Positions 56,403 through 64,000 of a stretch of DNA of 64,000 bases are shown one piece after another. Numbering within the stretch: the first letter of the stretch is position 1; each line of letters opens with the position of its first letter. The notes beneath the pieces are model-generated. The model did no database searches. It was not told the origin of the DNA and saw only the letters and a program-made list of their open reading frames with translations. Source of the DNA: Schistocerca nitens (lineage: Eukaryota; Arthropoda; Insecta; Orthoptera; Acrididae); NCBI RefSeq assembly GCF_023898315.1, contig NC_064617.1, positions 717,543,202-717,607,201 on the forward strand, read 5' to 3'. Both the position numbers and the translations under genes were made by a program.

Positions 56403-56940
56403 CTAATTGTCTGGGTCTGCATGAAATTGGGGGCCAGCTGTCGTATTAATGTAGTGTACTGTATCGTGCTGTACCTTTTGTGGGGCCCCTGAAGGTCTCA
56501 GGAGAGCAGGGAACTGCGCTAGCATCTTAGAGTACCTGTCATCTGCAGTCTGGGTCGCCTTGGCATCATAAGTTGCAGCACGGCGCTGGAATCCAGTGGT
56601 GGACAGCCCTGTGACTGTGTCCAGCATCCGAGCACGGTCGATGTCAGGTATCAGGTGGTAATGCGCCAAGAGGTCTGCGCCGATGATAGGCTCCATCACG
56701 TCTGCGGCTATGAAGTTCCACACCAAAGAACGTCTCAGTCTGAGGTCTAGTTCCAAATGCTGTACTCCATAAATTGTGATCGCAGAATTATTAGTGGCCA
56801 ACAGTTGAAATGTGGCTGCCGGATGGTATTTATGTAGCTTATTGTGTGGTAGAATGCTGAGGCCGGATCCGGTGTGGATCAAAAACTTTCGGCCTGTTTT
56901 GCAGTCCGTTACGAATAGACGTACAGAAGATCTGCCCCGT
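56403..56940 (-). pseudogene. gypsy B aspartic protease
   Basis: The minus-strand frame 56882-56403 begins at the active-site strand, which reads HTGSGLSIL where DTGS is expected (Asp to His). IIGADLLAHYHLIPD follows, the usual GxDLL block. The catalytic loss alone would inactivate the protease. Confidence 0.82.
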
Positions 56941-57184
56941 GCGTTTACTTCCGTGTGATATTTGTTGCTGGTATATGCGCAAGGCAGATTATATTTGTGT
57001 GTCGGCTCTCCATAACGCTGGTGATACTAAAATACGTTAGTAGGCGGCACGTCACCAGAGGCGTGTGCCCGCTATGTAGAGCAGCTTCGGGATCTGTCGG
57101 AATGTCCTTTTTTAATGTTCCAATCAGTGACCAATTCATTCATTTGTCTACTTAGGGTGTCGACCTTGCTTAATAAGTTCTCAT

Positions 57185-57760
57185 TCAGTTGTTTGTTAAG
57201 TGTTTCCACTTTATTCGCAAGACTATTTTAGTCGGGTTAGTTCCCATTGAAGCACTGCAACATGCTGTCGACGGATCAGTATAGGAAGAGGGCACAATTG
57301 CATCTTGAATACGGTCGGCGAGATCGGCTACAGCGTCAAGCAGCATGTCGGTTTGTGACGCAACGATGGCTTTCACTTGAGCCAGCAATGTACTGCTCCA
57401 TAATGTATGAAGTAGCATATCCCGGACCATGCCTCCATAGACTTTGCTCCTCAGGTGATGGAGGTATTGGGATGGATTTTTATCTCCAATGCCCTCCTGT
57501 GTTACAACCTGCTGTACCCTCTCCTCTTGCAAGGCAGATACTCATCGAATTAACTTGGTCTTGAGTTTTGTGTAGGCCTCTGTGTTGCAGCGTATTGACG
57601 GTGTAATTGGCTCACTTCTAATGCAAACTTGGTGAAATCCGACATCACACCTGCACAAAGAAAACGCGCCTTGACTTGTGCGAACCATAATGCGGGGTTG
57701 TGAGGCCAGAATGGTGGTAGTCATACTGCCAGTCTTGAAATCGTGGGAGTTTCTGGTGTC
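57185..57760 (-). pseudogene. gypsy B gag (short, degenerate)
   Basis: Minus-strand frames at 57724-57542 and 57532-57185 carry gag-like sequence (LWFAQVKARF-type segment in one frame; NPSQYLHHLRSKV and LLHTLWSSTLLAQVKAIVAS in the other). No CCHC knuckle is visible. Two frames are needed, so it is broken. Confidence 0.65.
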
Positions 57761-57823
57761 TCTGTCATGTTTCCGCTAAAGAATGTTACTTTCTTGGTCC
57801 TGATGAATCGTCTTCTTAGCTAC

Positions 57824-57842
57824 AATCACGTCGGGGTCACCA
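57824..57842 (-). other. primer binding site for tRNA-Trp
   Basis: The plus-strand sequence AATCACGTCGGGGTCACCA equals the 3' end (with CCA) of eukaryotic tRNA-Trp as I know it. The minus-strand element therefore has a 19-nt complement two bases inside its 5' LTR. Confidence 0.85.
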
Positions 57843-57844
57843 TA

Positions 57845-58222
57845 TGTCTTGTTCCCACTGTACGCTAGGCTTGCGACTAACTATCGTGTTCTTATTGTGG
57901 AAGAAGTACGTCTTCTATGTTTATCATGGTTTTATTGAAGATCACTTAGGAAAGATCACATAACATAGGCAGTGATTACACAATAATAACCAATGGAACA
58001 TTACAAAAAGCTTGGGTAGAACTTCCCAGAAATGTTCTGTGAAATCAACAACGGAACAATTATAACATAGCACATCGTTTAAAAGTCATGGAACACTCGC
58101 GCGCCGCGGCAGGGAGTAAGTACATGTCAGCACTCCTCACGACTGGGACGCAAACCTCGTTGACATTTGCGTTCCATCAGCTGATCGTGGCTGCCAGCTG
58201 TGCGACTGCCATAGTCACCACA
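57845..58222 (-). repeat. gypsy B 5' LTR (378 bp)
   Basis: Starts TGTCTTGTTCCC and ends AGTCACCACA on the plus strand. Partner of 53705-54080. Confidence 0.95.
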
Positions 58223-58226
58223 GATA
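58223..58226. repeat. GATA target-site duplication, right
   Basis: Partner of 53701-53704. Confidence 0.88.
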
Positions 58227-59317
58227 TGTACCCATTACAACAGCTCTAATGGGAGGGAACCTCCCTGGTTACTGTCACTGTAAAGAAACTTCTAAAGAAA
58301 CAGAGATTACTGCATAATAGGTGTAAAACAAAGTGTAGGGCTATAAATAGATTGATACTGAATGATACTCATTTGGCCATTAAGAGAGCAATGCATGATG
58401 CCTTCAGTCAATTGTCAAATGATATTTCACAAAAGTCAAAGAAATTCTGGTTGCTTGTAGAGTCTTTCAGTGGCACCAAAGTTAGTGCCCAATCCCAAGT
58501 GAATGAGACAGAAACTGAAATTGAGGGTAGCAAAGCAAAATCTGAAATGCTTAACTCCATTTTCAAATGCTACTTTACAAAGGAAAACCCAGGAGCACTG
58601 CACAAATTCAGTCTTCGTACCATGAATGAAAGTATTAGTGTCAGTGGCATTGAGAAACAGCTGATATCGTAAAAATTGAACAAAGCTCCAGGGCCCAGTG
58701 AAAACCCTATCAGATTCTCTATTGAATTTGCAGCTGAGTTAGCCCCTCTTCTAACCTAAACTCTCATAGATCCCACAAACAAAAAACCATGCCTAGTTCT
58801 GGGAGAAAAGCTGAGGTCAGACTCATCTAGAAGAAGGATTCCACAAAACTATCATCCAATACCCCTGACATTGATTTGTTGCAGATTCTTAGAATATGTT
58901 CTGAGCTCAAACATAATGAAGTATCTTGAACAGAATTATACCTCCTCACTGCCTTCCAGCTTGCATTCCGAAAACATCGATCATGTGAAACTCAACTCAC
59001 ACTTTTCTCACATGGTAAGCTTTGTATCAAGGCATTCAGCGAGTTGCATTATTTCTTGATTTCTGGAAAGCATTTTACTCTGTACCTCACCTATGCTTAT
59101 TGTCAAAAGTTTGATCAAAAGTTTAAGTGACATTTGTGATTGGATTGAGGACTTTGTGGTAGGGAGGACGCAGCTTGTTATCTTGGATGAAGAGTCATTG
59201 TCAGATGTAGGAGTAAGTTCAGGTGTACTTCAGGGAAGTGTGTTGGGGCACTTGCTGTCCATGTTGTATATTAATGACCTTGCAGACAATATTAACAACC
59301 ACCTCAAACTTTTTGCT

Positions 59318-59443
59318 GATGAAGTAGTTATCTGTGATGAAGTAGTTATGTGTGATGAAGTAGTTATCTGTGATGAAGTAGTTATCTGTGATGTAGTAGT
59401 TATCTTTGATGAAGTAGTTATCTGTGATGAAGCAGCTATCTGT
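59318..59443 (+). repeat. seven 18-bp tandem copies at the RT catalytic motif
   Basis: GATGAAGTAGTTATCTGT and close variants repeat seven times in frame (DEVVIC units), starting exactly at the Asp of the FADD-like box and ending at GATGAAATGCTG. Copies 5 and 7 carry substitutions. Confidence 0.97.
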
Positions 59444-60243
59444 GATGAAATGCTGTCTGAAAGAAGCTGCATAAATATTCAGTCAGATCTTGACAAGTTT
59501 TGAAAATGGCGCAAAGATTGGCAACTTTCTTTAAATGTTCAGAAATGTGAAGTTGTGCACTTCACAAATGAAAAATGTAGTGTCCTATGACTATAATATC
59601 AGTGAATCACTATTGCAATTGACCAACTCCTACAAATATGTGTCTACAGCACTTTGTAGGGATATGAATGGAATGATCACATAGGCTCAGTTTTGGGTAA
59701 AGCAGATGACAGACTTAAGTTTATTGGTAGAATACTGGGGAAATGCAATCAGCCTACCAAGGAGACTGCTTACAAACCACTCGTGCGACTGGTTCTAGGA
59801 TATTGCTCCAGTGTTTGGTACCTGTACCAAATAGGACTAACAAGGGATATTGAACATATGCAGAGCAGTGCATCACAAATGGTCACAGGTTTATTTGATT
59901 CGTGGAGGAATGTCACAGAGATACTGAAGGAACTGAACTGAACTGGCAGGCTCTTGAAGATAGACATAAACTATCCTGGGAAAGTCTGTAAACAAAGTTT
60001 CAAAAACAGGTTTGAAATGACGACTCTAGGAATATACTTCAACCCCCTATGTATTGCTCACATAGGGATTGTGAGGACAAGAGTAGAATAATTACTGCAT
60101 GCACAGATGCATTCAAAAAGTCATTCTTCCCCCCGCTCCAAACACGAATGGAACGTGAAGAAACCCCAATAACTGGTACCATTGGGCGTACCCTGTGCCA
60201 TGAACTTCACGGTGGTTTGTAGAGTATAGCTGTAGATGTAGAT

Positions 60244-60580
60244 TTAGAAGATGGTGTATGAAAACATCACAGGGCCCAGTTTCATGACATTCTTTTACAA
60301 ACTAAGAATTTTGCGAACTTTCTTGGCTTCAGAGAAAGAAACACATGCAGTTTCATCACAAATACATGTGTCAGTAGATGGGGAATGTGAATATACTGTA
60401 CCCTCAATCGTGTAAAAAGTGGACTCATGACCATTTCATAATAAGTGATTAATTTTTAATCATTCACACATCACTGTAACATATGTACATTGTCTGTAAA
60501 AATCTTTAGTTTCTGTAATGAAACTTAAAATTCCATCACCAAAGAAGATGCAGTAAATATCTGACATTTCAAATCAAGGA
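60244..60580. other. spacer, no feature seen
   Basis: AT-rich sequence between two LINEs. Confidence 0.4.
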
Positions 60581-60945
60581 CAGATGCCAACATTAGTTAT
60601 GTGGAAATAGTTACCTTCAGTGTTCAGTGTAATGGAGCAAGGTCAAGGCCAAGGTCTTGATAAGGTCAAGTCATCTGGTCCAGACTGTATACCACTTATG
60701 CACCTTTTGGAGCCTGCTGATGAAGGAGCTCTGTTTTTAGCAGTCTTGTACAACCACTCGATTAACCACAGATCCATGCCTAAAGGCTGGGAAGTTGCAC
60801 ATGTCACACTGATACACAATAAAGGAAATTTAAGTAATCCACTGAATTATAGACCCATATCATTGACATCAATTTGCAGTAATATTTTGGAATATATACT
60901 GTGTTTGAACATTATGAAATACATTTGAAGAAAATAATTTATTGG

Positions 60946-60955
60946 CACAAAAACA
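60946..60955. repeat. CACAAAAACA target duplication, left
   Basis: Repeated at 63424-63433 on the other side of the RTE-like element. Confidence 0.85.
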
Positions 60956-60987
<32 letters not shown>

Positions 60988-63423
60988 GGTCGTGGTCTTC
61001 AGTCCAGAGACTGGTTTGATGCAGCTCTCCATGCTACTCTATCCTGTGCAAGATTCTTCATCTCCCAGTACCTACTGCAACCTACATCTTCTGAATCTGT
61101 TTAGTGTAATCATGTCTCGGTCTCCCTCTACGATTTTTACCCTCTACACTGCCCTCCAATACTAAATTGGTGATCCCTTGGTGCCTCAGAACATGTCCTA
61201 CCAACCGATCCCTTCTTCTCCCCCAAGTTGTGCCATGAACTCTTCTCCCCAATTCTATTCAATATCTCCTCATTAGTTAGGTGATCTACCCATCAAATCT
61301 TCAGCATTCTTCTGTAGCACCACATTTCAAAAGCTTCTATTCTCTTCTTGTCTAAACTATTTATCGTCCATGTTTCACTTCCATACATGGCTACACTCCA
61401 TACAAATACTTTCAGAAAAGACTTCCTGACACTTAAATCCATACTTGATGTTAACAAATTTCTCTTCTTCAAATTTCTCTTCTCTCTTTCCTTGCCATTG
61501 CCAGTCTACATTTTATATGCTCTCTACTTCGACCATCATGTTATTTTGCTCCCCAAATAGCAAAACTCAATTACTACTTTAAGCATCTCATTTCCTAATC
61601 TAATACCCTCAGCACCACCCGATTTAATTTGACTACATTCCATTATCCTCGTTTTGCTTTTGTTGGTGTTTATCTTATATTCTCCTTTCAAGACACTGTC
61701 CATTCCGTTCAGCTGCTCTTCCAGGTCCTTTGCTGTCTCTGACAGAATTACAATGTCATCGGCGAACCTCAAAGTTTTTGTTTCTTCTCCTACTCCGAAT
61801 TTGTCTTTTGTTTCCTTTACTGCTCGCTCAATATACAGATAGAATAACATCAGGGATAGGCTACAACCTTGTCTCACTCCTTTACCAACCACTGCTTCCC
61901 TTTCGTGCCCCTCGAATCTTATTATTGCCATCTGGTTTCTGTACAAATTGTAAATAGCCTTTCACTCACTGTATTTTACACCTGCCACCTTCAGAATTTG
62001 AAAGAGAGTATTCCAGTCAACATTATCAAAAGCTTTCTCTAAGTCTACAAATGCTAGAAATGTAGGTTTGCCTTTCCTTAATCTATTTTCTAAGATAAGT
62101 TGTAGGGTCAGTATTGCCTCACGTGTTCCAATATTTCTACGGAATCCAAACTGATCTTCCCCGAGGTCGGCTTCTATCAGTTTTTCCATTCGTCTATAAA
62201 GAATTCGTGTTAGTATTTTGCAGCCGTGGCTTATTAAACTGATAGTTGGGTAATTTTCACATCTGTCAACACTTGCTTTCTTTGGGATTGGGATTATTAT
62301 ATTCTAATTTAAGTCTGAGGGTATTTTGCATGTCGCATACATCTTGCTCACCGCATGGTAGAGTTTTGTCAGGGCTGGCTCTCCCAAGGCTATCAGTAGT
62401 TCTAATGGAATGTTGTCTTCTCCCGAGGCCTTGTTTCGACTTAGGTCTTTCAGTGCTCTGTCAAACTCTTCATGCGGTATCATATCTCCCATTTCATCTT
62501 CATCTACATCCTCTTCCATTTCCGTAATATTGTCCTAAAGAACAGCGTCCTTGTATAGAACCTCTATGTACTCCTTCCACCTTTCTGCTTTCCCTTCTTT
62601 GCTTAGAACTGGGTTTCCATCTGAGCTCTTGATATTCACGCAAGTGGTTCTCTTTTCTCCAAAGGTCTCTTTAATTTTCCTGTAGATAGTATCTATCTTA
62701 CCCCTAGTGATATACGCCTCTACATCCTTACATTTGTCCTCTAGTCATCCCTGCTTAGCCATTTTGCACTTCCTGTCGATCTCATTTTTGAGACGTTTGT
62801 ATTCCTTTTTGCCTGCTTCATTTACTGCTTTTTTGTATTTTCTCCTTTCATCAATTAAATTCAATAACTCTTCTGTTACTCAACGATTTCTAGTAGCCCT
62901 TGTCTTTTAGCTACTTGATCCTCTGCTGCCTTCACTATTTCATCTCTCAAAGCTACCCATTCTTCTTCTACTGTATTTCCTTCCCCCATTCTTGTCAATC
63001 GTTCCCTAATTCTCTCCCTGAAACTCTCTACAACCTCTGGTTCTTTCAGGTTATACAGGTCCCATCTCCTCAAATTCCCACCTTTTTGCAGTTTCTTTAG
63101 TTTTAATCTGCAGTTCATAACCAGTAGATTGTGGTCAGAGTCCACATCTGCCCCTGGACATGTCTTACAATATAAAACCTGGTTTCTAAATCTCTGTTTT
63201 ACCGTTATATAATCTATCTGAAACCTTTCAGAATTTCAAGGCTTTCTCCATGTATACAACCTTCTTTTATGATTCTTGAACCAAATGTTAGCCATGATTA
63301 AGTTATGCTCTGTGCAAAATTCTACCAGGCGGCTTCCTCTTTCATTCCTTAATCCCATTCCATATTCACCTACTACGTTTCCTTCTCTTCCTTTTCCTAC
63401 TATCGAGTTCCAGTCACTCATGA
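60956..63423 (-). mobile_element. RTE-like LINE, 5'-truncated second copy
   Basis: The (AAC)n 3' tail appears as TTG repeats at 60957-60988. The sequence is homologous to 13914-17091 in reverse. It is truncated inside the endonuclease at about 63423, with a 10-bp target duplication. Confidence 0.9.
61000..63423 (-). pseudogene. RTE-like endonuclease/RT (truncated, frameshifted)
   Basis: Minus-strand pieces: SDWNSIVGKGREGNVVGEYG (63457-63236), MDSDHNLLVMN (63145), SRNKASGEDNIPLELL (62519-62304), EDQFGFRRNIGTREAI and AFVDLEKAFDNVDW (62189-61962; motif A Asp present here, unlike the 16 kb copy), then RFADDIVILSETAKDLEEQL (61946-61536). This copy supplies the segment deleted at 16450 in the other. 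Frameshifts and stops between pieces make it dead. Confidence 0.88.
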
Positions 63424-63433
63424 CACAAAAACA
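63424..63433. repeat. CACAAAAACA target duplication, right
   Basis: Partner of 60946-60955. Confidence 0.85.
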
Positions 63434-63440
63434 GTATTGA

Positions 63441-63511
63441 TTCTTCTGCAACAACATATTCTGAATCCATATAAAAACAGTATGGATTCAAAAAATATTG
63501 TTGCAGAAGAA
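63441..63511. repeat. imperfect inverted repeat, about 30-bp arms
   Basis: TTCTTCTGCAACAA (63441-63454) pairs exactly with TTGTTGCAGAAGAA (63498-63511). TGAATCCATA and TATGGATTCA extend the stem inward. Confidence 0.92.
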
Positions 63512-63600
63512 GCCGAGTAGCGCAGTCGTCGTAGTGTAGAGGTTATGATACTAGATTGTTGCATGGAAGGTTGTGAGTTCAAAACTCACCTGAACTGAAA
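63512..63600 (+). repeat. tRNA-like head (possible SINE)
   Basis: GCCGAGTAGCGCAGTCGTCG resembles a box A region, and GTGAGTTCAAAACTCAC (63570-63586) forms a T-arm-like stem with a box B-like core. The full sequence does not fold as a normal tRNA, so a SINE head is more likely. Confidence 0.45.
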
Positions 63601-63663
63601 CATTTTAATTTCTATATTCGGTTCGAGTACATTCTAGAAGTATCCACATATGGCAAGACTCAT

Positions 63664-63817
63664 TGTACTGTAATGTTCTGTAGCTGTATATATACTGTAT
63701 GTGTTCTGGCTGGAGGCAGTTCGCTCTGTGCTCTTGTGTGTGCAGGTGCTGAATAAACCTTCGTTAAGTGAAGTTAGTGTTCGTCATTCATCTACTTACA
63801 CCTTCCTCTACATGACA
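63664..63817 (+). repeat. possible short LTR-like segment
   Basis: Starts TGTACTGTAATG, has TATATATA at 63687-63694 and AATAAA at 63752-63757, and ends CATGACA. The TATA-to-polyA order fits a small LTR, but no partner copy, primer site or target duplication is visible in the window. Confidence 0.25.
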
Positions 63818-64000
63818 ATATTGTACGTTGTGACACCACTTCGAAGTCGGTTGAATGTCTTCCACGTGGCCCAGTTTTCCATGTGGCCACAGGGCATTCT
63901 CTCGACTGGTACCAGTCAGTGCCTCAGTTGTTCTCAGGAAGGTCTTCCTTGATTTAATCCTTGGTTGTGCTGGCTGGTGTCTGAAGAGGGGGTGGGCTGC

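Larger units (their letters stand above)
53705..58222 (-). mobile_element. Ty3/gypsy retrotransposon B, structurally complete
   Basis: The element is 4518 bp with paired LTRs and a 4-bp GATA duplication. The primer binding site lies next to the 5' LTR (right side). The internal order on the minus strand is gag, protease, RT, RNase H, integrase; no env-like ORF is seen. The LTRs differ by roughly one base in ten (visual estimate), so it is not a very recent insertion. Confidence 0.93.
53030..60170 (+). pseudogene. LINE ORF2: endonuclease and RT, interrupted by gypsy B
   Basis: Endonuclease: GNGGGVFVTVDKKL, GSFYRPPYSSPD, IISGDFSYSTINWE, ILLDLMATNRPDLF and SDYDVVVT (53030-53530). Across the gypsy insertion the target GGATA|TGTACCC is restored when one GATA copy is removed. 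RT: LNKAPGP (58676), LTLICCRFLEYVLSSNIMKYL (58868-58930), LQGSVLGHLLSMLYINDLAD (59227-59286), then the catalytic region at 59312, which has been replaced by a seven-copy 18-bp tandem array. The C-terminus VLGYCSSVWYLYQIGLTRDI lies at 59790-59850. Stops are scattered. Confidence 0.82.
52331..60243 (+). mobile_element. CR1/Jockey-type LINE, near full length, split by gypsy B
   Basis: ORF1 remnants (to 52930), ORF2 endonuclease (53030-53704), a gypsy insertion (53705-58222, with GATA target duplication), ORF2 linker and RT (58227-60170), and a 3' end with GTAGATGTAGA (60233-60243). The tail matches that of the LINE at 30985-32489, so both belong to one family. Confidence 0.82.
60581..63511 (+). 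mobile_element. LINE RT fragment (CR1/Jockey-type) split by an RTE-like insertion
   Basis: The frame 60620-60928 encodes KSSGPDCIPLMHLLEPADEG, then GWEVAHVTLIHNKGN and NYRPISLTSI. It is interrupted at 60955 by a minus-strand RTE-like LINE and resumes after 63433, where QYGFKKYCCRR (about 63478-63511) is the expected next RT block. An inverted copy of that block lies in between (63441-63471). Confidence 0.7.

Noticed and set aside
53705-58222. Endogenous retrovirus with env
   Set aside because: No env-like frame lies between integrase and the 3' LTR; the layout is a plain gypsy retrotransposon.
63512-63600. Functional tRNA gene
   Set aside because: Only the T-arm-like stem is convincing; overall length and pairing do not fit a tRNA.

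Overview
The window looks like insect nuclear DNA, most likely from a large-genome orthopteran such as a grasshopper or locust. Three things suggest this: one split host gene whose protein closely resembles insect drebrin-like/Abp1, intron-scale spacing between its exons, and a dense, nested load of mobile elements. The elements include two tRNA-derived SINE types that I recognise from memory as common in Schistocerca; no database search was made. There is no rRNA, CRISPR array or bacterial-style gene.

Host gene. Exon 1 of a drebrin-like protein (Abp1/DBNL family, N-terminal ADF-H domain) lies at 12562-12644 (+). It ends at a GTAAGT donor in phase 2. The matching exon 2 lies at 43439-43494 (+) between a pyrimidine-rich AG acceptor and a second GTAAGT donor. 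Intron 1 is therefore 30,794 bp and is filled with transposons. Later exons must lie beyond the right edge. This is the only host gene I can support.

Layout, left to right. 0-7 kb: a decayed ORF of unknown identity, two tandem 3' fragments of a minus-strand LINE (one split by a SINE with an 18-bp target duplication), then unassigned sequence. 7.5-11.7 kb: a CR1/Jockey-type LINE whose ORF1 has a PHD-like finger and an SGNH esterase region. It is split by a SINE, which is itself split by a 480-bp palindromic MITE. 12.5 kb: exon 1. 13.4-18.6 kb (inside intron 1): a SINE, a nearly full-length RTE-like LINE, and a Tc1/mariner-superfamily element with an uninterrupted 339-aa transposase. 18.6-23.2 kb: two decayed minus-strand LINEs and a Tc1 scrap. 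23.8-32.8 kb: a minus-strand Ty3/gypsy element carrying three later insertions (an RNase-H LINE, a SINE and a Jockey-like LINE). 34.4-40.5 kb: a Tc1 relic (-), a LINE 3' end with a restriction-like endonuclease (-), a Tc1 relic (+) and a LINE endonuclease relic (-). 43.4 kb: exon 2, followed by a mariner relic (43.9-45.2 kb). 46-51.1 kb: two Penelope-like elements in opposite orientation. 51-64 kb: a Tc1 scrap, then a plus-strand CR1/Jockey-type LINE split by a 4.5-kb gypsy element with a tRNA-Trp primer site, then another LINE fragment split by a second RTE-like copy, and a tRNA-like/LTR-like tail.

Almost every coding piece is broken by stops, frameshifts, deletions or lost catalytic residues. 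The clear exception is the transposase at 17386-18405. The value of the window lies in the host gene model, the readable order of nested insertions (several with exact target duplications), and a few structural oddities: an 18-bp tandem amplification exactly at a reverse transcriptase catalytic motif, inverted duplications at LINE 5' ends, and a LINE bounded by AAT microsatellites on both sides.
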